From positions 2,723,501 to 2,787,500 of the forward strand of contig JANTQA010000036.1 of NCBI GenBank assembly GCA_027625915.1: a DNA stretch of 64,000 nucleotides, read 5' to 3'. Below, piece by piece: positions 35,147 to 46,631 of the stretch. The notes under the pieces are model-generated. The model worked only from the letters and a program-made list of their open reading frames with translations, was not told the origin of the DNA and made no database searches. Positions within the stretch are counted from its first letter, which is position 1. Each line of letters opens with the position of its first letter. This stretch comes from Anaeramoeba flamelloides (Eukaryota > Metamonada > Anaeramoebidae). The translations under genes were made by a program, and so were the position numbers.

Positions 35147-38100
35147 TTATAAATAAACAATTGGCTGCTGAAATATCTGTTGTTGTAAGCCATAACATTT
35201 TGACCAGTTTTTCAATTGTTTGAATTCCATTGAGTCTTTCGAAACTGAGGGTTTTATTTTTGTTTTTTCATTTAAAAAATCTTGAAAATTTAATTTCCTT
35301 AATGTATTTTTATTATTGTTAATAGTAATTTTATTATCCTTAAAATTAATTTTATTATTGATATTGTTGAGATTGTAATTGTAAATACCAAAATTAAAAC
35401 TTTTATTTAAATTTTCCCTTATTTGGCAATAGCTTCCAGCTTTGATTAATTCTTTTAAATCTGAACAGGAATACCCTTTAGTTATTTTCGCTAATTTTAT
35501 AAAATTAAAATTAGGCTCTAACTTTTCATTTTTTAATAGCTTTCTGAAAATCATCTCTCTTTCGGATACATTAGGTAAAGGTAAATAAATTTTTTTCTGG
35601 AATCTTCTTAAAACAGCTTGGTCAAGATCATAGGGCCTATTAGTGGTCCCAATTATTATAATGCGATTGTCTCTGTTATTATTAAGTGTTTGGTTAGCTT
35701 CGTCTAATAAATGCATCCATAAATTTTTTCTTTTTCTACTTGTTTCGTGTTCCACTTGGTTATTTTCGCTTTTTCTTTGATTTAAAATTGAATCGATTTC
35801 ATCGAAAAAAATAATAGTAGGTGCTAATTTTTTAGCAATGGTAAAAATTGCTTTAATTATTTTTTCTGCATTCCCATTATATTTACCATTAATTAATGTT
35901 GGTGAAACTTTTAAAAATGTTGAATTCATTTCCTTAGCAATTGCCTGTGCAAACATTGTTTTACCGGTTCCTGGTGGGCCATATAATAAAATTCCATTGC
36001 ATCTTTTTTTTAAATTTCCTCTTTGGAATAGTTTTGGTTTTAATATCGGCAATATTACATGCTGTTGTATTTGTTCTTTAATGTTTTCCATTCCTCCAAT
36101 GTCATTAAAGGTGACTTTAATTTCATTATTATTTATCAAAGATTGGCTTATTACTTGAAATTCAGAATTATTTTCAATTTTTGATAACTGTAATTTGTTA
36201 TATTTTCTTTTATTTAATTTTCCAACACTATAATTGTTATTGTTGTTATTAATGTTATTATTATTGTTGTTGTTATTATAGTTTTTAATATTATCCACAT
36301 TATGGTTATTATTATTGATTTCGTTAAATAAGTTTGTACCATAAATTAAATCATTTTTGTTTAATACAAATTTTGTTTTAGTAAAGTTTCCATGCTTTTT
36401 ATTTTTAAAATGTGCTTTCGTATGGTTACTAACTGAATTGGCAATTATTTCTCTCATTTCATTAATTTGATAAATTTTTGAATTCCAAATTTTAAAAGGA
36501 AAATTATTCTTAACATATTTAAAATTGTTAAACTCATTTTTATTGGATAACAAGCATTCAAATAGATTGAAATTTTGATTAATTATTTCTTGCTTCAAAT
36601 TTTTATTATAAAAATCATTCCAATTTCCATGTAAAGCTTTTTGTTTTTTTAAATAAATTGTCGAACCTAAAAATTGAGAGATATTTTGAATAAATTGATT
36701 TTTATTAAATGTATGGTTTTTATTAAATGTATGATTTTTTTTCTTATTAATTAATAATTCTTCTTCTTTTATTTGAATCTGTACATTACTGTTTAAACTA
36801 TTTCTTAAATTACGATTATGATTATTAAAATCACCACTTTCAATTCCAAAAATTATAAAGGAATTGGGGCATTTGTTGATTAATTTATCGATCCCTCTCT
36901 TTATTGAATCCATTACTTGATAAGAATGTAAAAAGATATGATCAATATTTGGAATAAATAATAAAAATGGATTTTTTTTGTTTTTTAATTCTTTAAATAA
37001 TTGCTTGCAGAGCAATGCTGGAAGATCACTAAGAAATGTTCGATCTAATTTTATTAATTCTGATTGCTTGATAAAATATCCATTTAATGGTTTATCTTTA
37101 CAAATACCTAACAAAATGGAACCTCCATTTTTTATTGGTTTTTCAAATTCAACGGCAATATATTTTGATTGATAAATATCTTCATTATAAAAGGTCATAA
37201 TAACCTTACCAATAGATCCTGGTTTTGGTCCTTCAATATTATTATTATTGTTGTTGTTGTTGTTGTTGTTGCTAAATTTATTCTTCCTATTATTTTGGTA
37301 GTTTCTTTTTTTTGAATTATTGTTCATAAAAAGTTTATTAATAATATCATTTTGGGAATTGTTTTCTATTTGGTTCAAATTTGGCCCGGTGTAAATGACT
37401 AAATCGCCAACTTGAAATGTTCCCTCACTTTTTTGACAATGAATGTTCTTGTTTTGGTCTTGATTGTATTTTATTTTTCGATTTTCTTTATTGACACCAT
37501 CTCCTTCTACTTCTACTTCGTTTTCTTTATTTTCTTTGTTTTCTTTATTTTCTTTATTTCGTTCATTTTGTACATTTCCCATTTGGTTTTGTTCGTCCTT
37601 TTCAAAGTATAGATGCAATAACGGTAATAAAGAAAAAAAATCAAAAAAATAGTAATCAATATTAAATTTTTTAGCTAATAAAATAGTTAGTTGCTTTTGA
37701 ATAAAAGTAGATTGTGAAAATCCTTTTAAAAAAATTTTTCTATATTGATTTAAATGATCATTATTTCTTGAATTATCATTTATGTTCTTTCTATTGTTGT
37801 TATTATTTAAAAATAATTGAATGTTCTTGGATAATATGTTAATTAGACTTTTGGTAACCAAGTTTTTCTTTAAAAACAATTTAAAATTCTTTTCCTCTTT
37901 GTGTTGTTGGTATCTTAATTTGTTCTTGAAAATAGTGTTCTTAAGAATTTGATAACAGAAATTAACTTTTTCCCCCTGAGTTTGTAAATATTGCTCTTTT
38001 ATTAAATTGCTTTTATTAGCATATTTTTCACGATCTAATTCATTTTTTATTAATTTGTAATTTGTTTTTTTCAATAGAATTGATTTCTTGATTAAGGATC

Positions 38101-38629
38101 TTTGAATCGCATTTAATAAAAATTCAGATAAAAATAAATACGAATATTTCTCTCCATTAATGCTTTGAATTACAACATTGTCGCCATCTTTAATAATGAT
38201 TTTATAGTTCTCCAAGATCCTTTTCCCATTGACAAACACCTCCCCATACGATCCACATACCTTTAGTATTCGAAGATTCGTTTCTTTCTGTTCATAAATT
38301 TTGGCCAGTGTATATTCTTTGCTCTCCATAAAGCCACCAGAGCGGAATGTGAAGTGAAAGGGCAACTTGTAAATAATGCAATTTTGTTGGTTGGCTGATA
38401 ATGAGAACAGTGTTGCATATTTGCTTTTCTTTCGTTCCTTAATCAGGTAATTGAAGCTAGTGTTCAGGACACCAAGTGAGATGCATTTCAATTCTTTGAC
38501 TGTGGCTCTTTCCTCAAGGCGCTTCTGTTTTTGAAGCCTTATTGTCATCCTTTGCTTATTTGGTAAGCCACAAATGGCTCTTGAGTACCCAATTGGTAGT
38601 TTGAGTGTTGGTTGTTTTTGTGATTCCAT
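35147..38629 (-). CDS. FHA-domain plus AAA ATPase, plant At4g02480-like
   Basis: Single-exon gene of 1,160 aa. I take the first in-frame ATG (38629); the frame is open 13 codons further without one. An FHA-like fold at ~50-160 has YGEVFVNGKR and DGDNVVIQSINGEKYSYLF. A middle module at ~400-600 pairs VGDLVIYTGPN and GSIGKVIMTFYN with a degenerate ATPase-like part (FLLFIPNIDHIF, FIIFGIES). The AAA module has Walker A GPPGTGKT (884-891), Walker B IIFFDEID (~939), sensor GTTNRPYDLD and LRRF arginines. This order matches plant FHA-AAA proteins related to the Msp1/ATAD1 meiotic clade, which use ATP to remodel or extract proteins, several at membranes. Asn-rich linkers (Asn runs near 455 and 790) are a protist feature. 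The N-terminal ~120 codons are more G+C-rich than the rest. Substrate and location are unknown. Confidence 0.88.
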   Translation of the reverse strand: MESQKQPTLKLPIGYSRAICGLPNKQRMTIRLQKQKRLEERATVKELKCISLGVLNTSFNYLIKERKKSKYATLFSLSANQQNCIIYKLPFHFTFRSGGFMESKEYTLAKIYEQKETNLRILKVCGSYGEVFVNGKRILENYKIIIKDGDNVVIQSINGEKYSYLFLSEFLLNAIQRSLIKKSILLKKTNYKLIKNELDREKYANKSNLIKEQYLQTQGEKVNFCYQILKNTIFKNKLRYQQHKEEKNFKLFLKKNLVTKSLINILSKNIQLFLNNNNNRKNINDNSRNNDHLNQYRKIFLKGFSQSTFIQKQLTILLAKKFNIDYYFFDFFSLLPLLHLYFEKDEQNQMGNVQNERNKENKENKENKENEVEVEGDGVNKENRKIKYNQDQNKNIHCQKSEGTFQVGDLVIYTGPNLNQIENNSQNDIINKLFMNNNSKKRNYQNNRKNKFSNNNNNNNNNNNIEGPKPGSIGKVIMTFYNEDIYQSKYIAVEFEKPIKNGGSILLGICKDKPLNGYFIKQSELIKLDRTFLSDLPALLCKQLFKELKNKKNPFLLFIPNIDHIFLHSYQVMDSIKRGIDKLINKCPNSFIIFGIESGDFNNHNRNLRNSLNSNVQIQIKEEELLINKKKNHTFNKNHTFNKNQFIQNISQFLGSTIYLKKQKALHGNWNDFYNKNLKQEIINQNFNLFECLLSNKNEFNNFKYVKNNFPFKIWNSKIYQINEMREIIANSVSNHTKAHFKNKKHGNFTKTKFVLNKNDLIYGTNLFNEINNNNHNVDNIKNYNNNNNNNNINNNNNNYSVGKLNKRKYNKLQLSKIENNSEFQVISQSLINNNEIKVTFNDIGGMENIKEQIQQHVILPILKPKLFQRGNLKKRCNGILLYGPPGTGKTMFAQAIAKEMNSTFLKVSPTLINGKYNGNAEKIIKAIFTIAKKLAPTIIFFDEIDSILNQRKSENNQVEHETSRKRKNLWMHLLDEANQTLNNNRDNRIIIIGTTNRPYDLDQAVLRRFQKKIYLPLPNVSEREMIFRKLLKNEKLEPNFNFIKLAKITKGYSCSDLKELIKAGSYCQIRENLNKSFNFGIYNYNLNNINNKINFKDNKITINNNKNTLRKLNFQDFLNEKTKIKPSVSKDSMEFKQLKNWSKCYGLQQQIFQQPIVYL

Positions 38630-39879
38630 TTTCAATAATAATTTTTTGATCAGTTTGGCTCCAAACAAAAAATAATAAATAAAAATTACAAGAAAAAGAA
38701 ATTATGTTTAAATAAAAAAAAAAAAAAAAAGAAAAATCTTTCTCAAAAAGAAGAAATGTAAAAAGAAAAAAGAGTTACAAGAAAAAAAATTACAAGTAAA
38801 AATTACAAAAAGAGAAAGTTTTTTTAAAAAAACAAGAAAGATACAGAAAAGAAGAGGGAAGAAAAAAAAACAAAAAAAATGCTTGTCTTAAAAAAAAGAT
38901 TTTTTTTTGGATCTTAAGAAGACCAAAACAGAAAGAACTCGAAAAGAATTACAATTCAAAAGAGAAAGGATTTTTTTTTTTTGAATAAAAGAGAAAATGA
39001 AAAAAAATGAAAGAAGTTGAAAAAAAAATTTGTGTTAAATCATTTAGATCAAAATCACATACGTTTTGTATTTTACAACTGATGAAAAATTTTGAGAAAT
39101 CTGATTTATTTAATAAAATTACAGAATTATACACTTTATTCTTTGTCTTTTTTCTCAAGTTGAGAACACTCTTGTGGTAGAATCACTTTTAATCAAAGTG
39201 AGTGAAAATAGTTTGGTTTCAAGAGTTACAATTTGAATAAATTTAAGAAAAAAATTTATACTAAATTTTAGTTTGGAAAGAGCAAATATTTTGAACTTAA
39301 TGGCTCTAAAATCGACACTTGATTCTTTTTTGAAGATTTTTGAAAGACTTTTTTTGCTATTTTTTTAATAAATCAAAAAATAAATTTGACCTTTTTTGAA
39401 AAGTTTGATTATTTCACTTCAGTTAACAACACCCCCAGCACCCATAAGCTTTTTCATAAATTGAAGGGATTTTTTGATTTTTGAGATAAAGAGATTTCCA
39501 AATAAATGATACAGGTTGATATTAAACGCTTTTTTTGTTAAAACTCGTGTAGAAAATTAAAAAAATTGTTACTTTTTAGCGGAAGAATGTAGAATTTAAC
39601 AAGATACAAATATACCATAATTAGTAACGGTTCGTATTTTAAGGTTAATGAAATAACTTTTCATCTAAACGATTTTTTTTATTCGAATTTGAAACTGTTT
39701 TGAGATTGAATTCAAATTAATAAAATGAATCTAGAAGAACACTATTTATATCCTCTGAGAAGTTGGTGATTTGATTCAAGTTTATGATCTTCATTAATTT
39801 CCTACTTCCATTGTGTTAATGCTAGACTCTTTAGAAATGTTCCCCTTTCTTCACAAACTCGAAGTAAATTATTATTTGA

Positions 39880-40185
39880 ATGTCACAATTTTTAATAAGA
39901 AACCTCAATAAAAAAGGAACATTAATTTCAATTAATCGAAGAAACAAAGTAGTTTCATATAATGGTACATCCTCTTTTAATCAATTAAACCAAATAATAC
40001 ATTTTAAAATCTACTTTCTCAAACCAAATTGTTGGTGTTATTCAGGAGATCTCAAATATAGTCAAATTATAATCATTTTTTTAATCAAGAAAAATCCTTA
40101 CCAAAAGAACAGCTTAGAAAAAACAGTTATTGTTTCGAATCCTCCATTTTATCTTCAATCATTCATTTTATCTTTTATTAATTGA
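39880..40185 (+). CDS. Doubtful 101-aa hypothetical ORF
   Basis: ATG-started frame with varied amino-acid use (FLKPNCWCYSGDLKYSQ, TVIVSNPPFYLQSF) and a hydrophobic segment near residues 62-70. No family is recognised. No splice partner, repeat or promoter signal supports it, so it may be chance or a relic. Confidence 0.2.
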   Translation: MSQFLIRNLNKKGTLISINRRNKVVSYNGTSSFNQLNQIIHFKIYFLKPNCWCYSGDLKYSQIIIIFLIKKNPYQKNSLEKTVIVSNPPFYLQSFILSFIN

Positions 40186-41304
40186 TTTTACTTTGAATTT
40201 TCAGTAAGGTTACCAACGAACAACCATGTTTCGCTTTTTTTCCTGAACAATTAATTGAATTCTCTTGGATTTCATTTCCATTAAGCTTCCAATTCAAAAT
40301 CATTCTCAATTTTTTTTCCCTGTTTTAGTTTTTTCTCAAATTGTAAAATTCCCTTATTTTGCGAAAATAAATTTTAATTAAGGGTGTCTAATTGGAGTGG
40401 AATTCTTCATAATTTTAGAAAAAAATAATCTTTTTGTTTAGGTTAAGATTATGGTGAATTTTATCAGTCGTTTAAAGTAAACTGTTTTTTACCAAACAAT
40501 TTCTTTTTTTTTTGTTTTTATTACTACTTGTTTTGTGATAAATACCCAATATCCACTTTAAACAATGAAGTTTAGAATAGACTTATGTTAGCATTAAGAT
40601 AATAAACAGAAATCTTTGGACCAAAGAACAATTAAAACAACTTGGATTAAACAAGCAATTGTATTAATATCTACCATTGATACATTTTTCTGGATTTGAT
40701 TAGTAACGTTTATAAGAAGAATAAAAAAAAAAAGAAAAACTTTATTTTTAATAATCTATATATATATAAACTATATTCAAAAAATTTGGACACAGTTAAA
40801 AAAGTTGAAAGAATAATAAAACCATACTTTAAATTCAATTTGGAAATAATTTTAATGTTACAAATTATTTCATTTTTTGTCTTTTTTGTTTTGTTTTCAT
40901 TCCTTTTTTCCAGTTACACAATCTGTTAGGTTAGATCTATGACTTTTTTTTTCTCTGGTTTATAGAAGGTTAGTGCCAAGTTTCTTAAATATAATAATCA
41001 CATACAATTGGCTTTTTTGTATCTTATCATTTGATCAAACAACAATTGTCGGTGAAATCTCAAACAAATTTACCAATACATTTTTTGTTCAGCTTGTTTC
41101 ATTATTTTTGGCACACCAATTTTTTTTTTCATTTTATATTTTTTTCTTATATTTAGATTAAAATGATCACTTTTAAAATTTTAATACTGGATAACTTAAA
41201 TGTTGTTTTATATTACGTTTGGAAAAATATAATAAATCTTTTTTTTTTTTTTTTTTGCCTATTTTTGCTTTCAGGTGAGTCACAATTTTTGAAATGGTAT
41301 TTAT

Positions 41305-41855
41305 ATATAAACTAAAATTCAAAATTTTCCAAAGAGAAAAATCTATCAAACATTCACAATAATACAATTTAATTCAAATTGGAAATAATATTGATATTTT
41401 GAATAAACTAAAAATCATTTTTTAATTTTTAAACACTTAATTTTCTTTACATTTTTTAAATTATGTAATTTATTTCTTTTAGTCAATAGTTTTTTTTCAA
41501 ACAATAGTATTATATTAAAGTTGAGTAGTTCACAATAGAAGAACTCAAATAAAATCAGTCAGTGGAATATAACCATTTGATCAATAAATAATCAAACTCG
41601 AATTTAAATAAATTAACTAATAAACAGATTTATTTTTTTGCTCTCTCCAAAATATTCAACTCACTCTTAACTTATTAGTATTAATGATTATTTATTTTTT
41701 TTTTGTTTTGTGAGTATTGTAATTTACCAAAAATTGTTAATAATTTAATTAACAAATGATTCTAATTTGGCTTTTTTTCAAGAATGGATTAAATTAGATT
41801 TTTTATTTCAAAAATTGAATTTTGGTATGTTAAAAATTTTTAATTGGGGCTTAGA
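41305..41855 (-). repeat. Interspersed repeat family C, copy 3
   Basis: Reverse-orientation copy of 5537-6095. It carries TTTTTTGCTCTCTCCAAAAT, GTTTTGTGAGTATTGTAATT and TTTTTAATTGGGG. At its low-coordinate end it abuts a lone family B end motif (GTGAGTCACAATTTTTGAAAT at ~41275-41295). Confidence 0.75.
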
Positions 41856-42067
41856 AGCCAATTTTCATAATTATGGTAAAGTTTTTGATTATTATTTTTT
41901 TCTTTTTCAATTTACTTTTAAAAAAATAAAATAAGTATTTATACTCTATTTCAAACAAAATTCGACAACCTCTCAAATCACCAGTATTATTGAATTTGAT
42001 TAGTAATAAGATAATACCCATAGGTGATTTTCATTTTAATAATTCATTTTTTCATTTTTTTTTATTT

Positions 42068-42473
42068 ATGGATATTGAACAGTTGGAAAATGAAATAGCA
42101 AAATAAGAAGAAACCAATTTGGAAATACTCTACCAGCGTGTAAATGGAAACAGTTTAAGTTTGATTTCGAATGAATTAGATGTTCTGAATTAAGAAAGAC
42201 CATTATTAGATTTATCAATGGACAAAGGAAAGAGAAATAAAGAAAAAAAACATTTCAAAAAAAATATCAGATGAATTGAGTCTTTATCTTAAAAATGAGA
42301 CCTATAAGAACAAAAGTTTGACGTTTCAAGAATTAAAAATAAAATGCAGAGAACTTTTTCTCAATTCGCCCTGTTCAAAGATTTTTATTGATTTTATAAA
42401 TTTTTTCTTTACAATTTGCAAAACGAGATTTCTCATTTCAAATATAAGCGCACACCAATTTTTAAAATATTGA
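42068..42473 (+). pseudogene. Decayed coding-like locus of unknown origin
   Basis: An ATG just after a poly-T tract opens a frame with clearly protein-like content (NLEILYQRVNGNSLSLISN; later KSLTFQELKIKCRELFLNS and a hydrophobic IFIDFINFFFTI). The reading is interrupted by a few in-frame stops and at least one change of frame. I do not recognise the protein. It looks broken, though undetected introns could explain part of this. Confidence 0.35.
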
Positions 42474-43495
42474 ATTTTAATTTTTTATAGTATTTTTTTA
42501 TTGGATTTTAAAGATCCAGTTAAGTGTGTTTTTTTTTTTTTATGTTTTTAGGCGTTTCTTATATTTTAAGATGATACCACAACTAATTTGATTCAATTAT
42601 GAATAATTATTGAAATATTTTGTAACCTTTTATTTGAAAAAGAGTTTATATTTTTATTTATTATTCAATATTGTTTATTATCTCGAAAAACTTTGGTTGA
42701 ATACATTATTATTAAAAAAAAAAAAAATTAATCAAATTTTTTTATAATGAAAAATATGACCCTATTTTTAAAATTAACCTTATATATATATATATTTATA
42801 TACCCTCTTCCAAAAATTTTATCCCATTTTAAATGTTATTGGGGGAGTAGAGTGGGGAATATAGTGGTTTAAGCCATATTCTTATCAAAAATATTGTTCA
42901 AATTTTAGATCAAAATCAATGTTTCTAATTTCCTAATAAAATTGTTTTCCTTCCCCTTTCTAACCCCTTTCTTGTTTTTTTCTTTAATCACCCTTTCGAT
43001 CTTTAAGTTGTAATTAAAAAGATCTTCATAGATACCAAAAAACTTTAAAAAATTGAGAATTTGGTTTCTTTTAACATTTAGGGTTATTATTAGCTATAAA
43101 AATTCCTTCCACACCTTTTCTGAGGTATTTCGGTAAAGAAAAAAAAAAATCTAATATGATAATTTCTAGAAGTTTGATTTTATTTTTTTTAATTTCTGAT
43201 ATATCAGGTTTTTATCCACCTTTAACACTTTTAAGGGTTTTATTCTTTAGATTTAATAATTAATTGTTATTGAATACTTTTTTATATATCAATTATTTTT
43301 TTTCCATAAGTCACAGGTGTTGAAATCAAGTTTATATATACACACATATCAAGTTATTTCTTTCTTCAAAAAAAAAAAAAAAAAAAATTAATTAAAAAAA
43401 TAAGAAAAATCTCATAGATGTTAGGTAAAAATTGATTATGATCATATTAGTTACAATAGTTTTGATTAAAAAAAATTTTTTTTTTTAAGAAGAAT

Positions 43496-43940
43496 ATGAT
43501 TATAACGCCCGAAAACCCCTTCCAATAATTTTATAATGTTTATCAACAAAATTTGGATATTATTAAAGAATACACATGTGATAAAGATAACATTTATCGT
43601 TCTGAAACCCAAGTGAGCATACGTCCACATCTGCACTAAATTCTGATTATGTTCCCTTTTCTAGAAAAATCCATGAGGCATCAATCCTAATTTAAAATCA
43701 GATTTATGTACAATCGAAACATCGAGTATTTGAAGAAATTAACTTGCCACGATTGGTTTTTTTGACCATTCAACAATCAAATATGAATTGGAACAAAAAC
43801 ACCACTCAAAATATGGAACATATTCATATCTTTGGAGAAATAGTATATGAATACCGACTATAAAAAAACCCATATGTTTTATTAGAGATTGTAGAAGTAT
43901 CATTAAATATACCGCACCCAATGCGTCTCTTTTTAAATTA
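43496..43940 (+). pseudogene. Decayed coding-like locus of unknown origin
   Basis: Codon-like sequence with proline, histidine and arginine use unlike intergenic DNA (YNVYQQNLDIIKEYTCDKD; HRVFEEINLPRLVFLTIQQ; YVLLEIVEVSLNIPHPMR). It has several breaks, mostly TAA. Family not recognised. It lies 1 kb from the decayed locus at 42.1 kb and could belong to the same former gene. Confidence 0.35.
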
Positions 43941-43951
43941 TTTTTTAATTA

Positions 43952-44147
43952 CAGCCAGTTTCACTTTTAAAACACAAACTTTCAATAATATTTATGGAAG
44001 AAAAAATCTCAAATTAAAGCACATTTTTTGGAATTTTTTTTTACAATTTTAATTTTTTTACGAATATCTGAATTTTGTGCCTTAATTTGGAATTTTTTTT
44101 GCCTTAATTTTTGTTGAAATTTTGTACTGTAAAAGTAGAACTGGCTG
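43952..44147. mobile_element. MITE family A, copy 5
   Basis: 196 bp flanked by TA (43950-43951, 44148-44149). Both tips differ from the other copies in the same way: CAGCCAGTT at the left and its complement ACTGGCTG-like end at the right, so the change is mirrored. Confidence 0.82.
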
Positions 44148-44866
44148 TACAAAATCAATAACTTATCTAAATAAAAAAATTTAAAAAAAAACAAAAAAAA
44201 GAAATGTTAATTAGAAGAGAGTTAATTTTTATGTTCCAATTAGCTTTTAAATGGTTAATTTTACTTTAGGATAAATAACATTTCATGGCACCCACTTATT
44301 TCTTAACCATTTCCGAAACTGAATTTCAAAATAAACAACTGGATTCAATGATGAAGAAAATAATTTTTTTCGGAAACCGAGCTTTTACCACAAGAAGAGA
44401 ACAAACTCGATAAAATAATTTCAAGTCATTTTAAGAATTTCAGTGGAACAACACTTTTTCTTTCATTATTCAATCCTCTTTCAATATTTTTCAAATACCA
44501 TCCTCTAGAAAATTTTATAAAAGTTAAAAAAGGGTAAAAAAATTGATTTAAAAAAATAACTTTGGGAATTTTAAAAGCTAATTAAAAGAAAATTATTTTT
44601 TTGCCTTCCAAAAATGCACACTGTATTTAAAAAAAAATTGAAAAGCCAAAAAGTGTTTTGAGTTAAAGTATACCAAAAGTTTCGTTGATTATGTAATTTT
44701 AATTGAAAGTTTTTGGATTTTGATCTTTTTTATTTTCTCAATTTGGCCCAATTTAAAAAATCAATAGTGTTCTGAATTAAGAAAAGTTACAACAAATTTT
44801 GTCTTATTATTGTCGTTTTGTTTTAAATTTGAAATTATTGTTGAGGTTAATTCATTTTTGCTTTAA

Positions 44867-44878
44867 TTTTTTTTTTAG
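44867..44878 (+). promoter_or_regulatory. T-tract plus AG, 30 nt before ATG
   Basis: T10 followed by AG ends 29 bases before the ATG at 44908. It has the form of a 3' splice site (5' UTR intron) or a poly(dT) promoter element. The same arrangement precedes the gene at 53172. Confidence 0.3.
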
Positions 44879-44907
44879 TTTTCTTTCTCAATTATTAAGA
44901 CTAAAAC

Positions 44908-46631
44908 ATGGGTACCACTCTTCCAAAACTAGAAAAACCTCAAAACTTTAGTTACCAATTCCTTTTTAACCAAAAGGAACCCCACCAACAAGAGTCACTT
45001 TCGCTGATACAAAAGTTACACCAAACAAAAACAAAAAAATTCAAAAAAGAAGAATCAGAAAAAGAAGAAGACTCAGAAAAGAAAGAAGAAAAAGAAGGGC
45101 TCAATGATAAAAAAAAAGGTGATCACAAAAAACCAGAAACTAAAGACTTTGAAGAAAAAGAAATAATAATTGAAAGTCTGGATTCTGAACAATTTGAGAA
45201 AAGTTCAAGTGATGAAAAGGAATATGATCAAGATATTGAAGATATTGTAATTGATGAAAATGTTATTGATGACCAATATGAAAGAATCTCAAATGAAGAA
45301 GAAGGGGAAGAAGAAGAAAAAAAAGAAGAAGAAGAGGAAGAGAAAGATAACAAAATTGAAGAAATCATTAGTAATGAAATTGCTATTAGTGAACAGTCTG
45401 GAAGATTTCCAGAAGAAGAAGAAGAAGAAGAAGAAGATGATGATGATGAAGAAGCAGAAGAAGAAGGTGATGATGATGAAGAAGAAGAAGCGGAAGAAGA
45501 AGAAGAAAATGAAAAAGAAAAACAAGAAGAGGAAGAGAAAGATAACAAAATTGAAGAAATCATTAGTAATGAAATTGCTATTAGCGAACAGTCTGGAAGA
45601 TTTCCAGAAGAAGAAGAAGAAGATGATGATGATGATGATGATGAAGAAGAAGAAGAAGAAGCGGAAGAAGAAAAACAAGAAGAAGAGGAAGAGAAAGATA
45701 ACAAAATTGAAGAAATCCTTAGTGATGAAATTGCTATTAGCGAACAATCTGGAAGATTCCCAGAAGAAGAAGAAGAAGATGATGATGGTGATGATGATGA
45801 AAGTGAAGAAGAAAAAGAAGAAGAAGAAAGCAATGAAAATTTAGATTCTGGGTCAGAGTCTCTAAATATTTCTGACACCCCCTCAGAAAATGGATCTGAA
45901 AGCAAATCGGAAGAAGATGAAAATAACATTGAGCCTGAACCAATGTGGTCTCCCGAGGAAGAGAGCGAATCTTCTGGGGACGAAGAAGACTTAACTAACG
46001 AGTGGATCATTAACCGAAGATTATTAAATAAAATTCAAAATATGCAAGATCACGAGATTCAACAATTGTACCAAAGATCTATCCATAAAAAAAATAATGA
46101 AGAAAGCAAATTATTATTTACACTCAAGCCTGATGCATATAGAAAAAAAAATGAAATATCTACCGAGAAGATTATTCCTCGCTTTTTTATTGGTACACTT
46201 AAAAATATGATCTTTAATCTTGATGAAAAGTTTGTCAAAATGGAATACCAATTGTTATCCGATGCGATTCAGAATATTTTATTGAATGTTACAAAAAAAG
46301 TTCAAAATTATAGCGACAAATTAATTAACAAACTTAAAATATATCTTTTTTGTGAGTAAGTATCCATTTTTTCCCTATATTGATATAATAAGGACAATCA
46401 CTAATATGGGGATTCTAATAACAATTTAATATATAAGTGAATAATTATCTTTTCTTGGTGATGTGGGTTGATCATAAATTACTTTTTTTTTATCAAAATT
46501 ATTCAATATTTCTCAAAATAGTTAAAAAAAATGATGCTAATCCAGAAATTCTTGATAAAGAAAAAAAAAAATTATATAAAAAAATTGAGTTAAAGGATGA
46601 GCTTCACGATAGATCTGTCTTTAGAATTAAA
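44908..46631 (+). CDS. Acidic repeat protein, first two exons
   Basis: Exon 1 (44908-46351) starts at ATG and encodes ~481 aa. Residues ~45-360 are extremely Glu/Asp-rich and contain three copies of a KDNKIEEIISNEIAISEQSG-type unit (DNA at ~45345, ~45538, ~45693), separated by Glu/Asp runs of different length. A non-acidic, helical C-terminal part follows (EWIINRRLLNKIQ; RFFIGTLKNMIFNLDEKF). The exon ends at GTGAGT (46352). Joining to 46522 after a TAG acceptor keeps the frame and gives FKKNDANPEILDKEKKKLYK; a competing GTAAGT four bases on would not. Exon 2 ends at 46631 (GTGTGT) or 46648 (GTAAAT). I know no family. Long acidic repeats suggest a nuclear or chromatin/ribosome-assembly role, but that is a guess. 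Confidence 0.7.

Larger units (their letters stand above)
38630..44907. other. Gene-poor interval with decayed loci and repeats
   Basis: Upstream of the AAA gene (-) and of the acidic-protein gene (+). The first ~300 bases are strongly pyrimidine-rich on the AAA sense strand, probably 5' UTR and promoter. It also contains a doubtful small ORF at 39.9 kb, a repeat C copy, two decayed coding-like loci and a MITE. The rest is AT-rich without visible structure. Confidence 0.5.

Noticed and set aside
38630-38668. Thirteen extra N-terminal codons on the AAA gene
   Set aside because: The frame is open but begins with TTG; ATG at 38629 is the plausible start.
45228-46010. 260-codon serine-rich frame on the - strand
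   Set aside because: It is the exact antisense shadow of GAA/GAT repeats in the acidic-protein exon.
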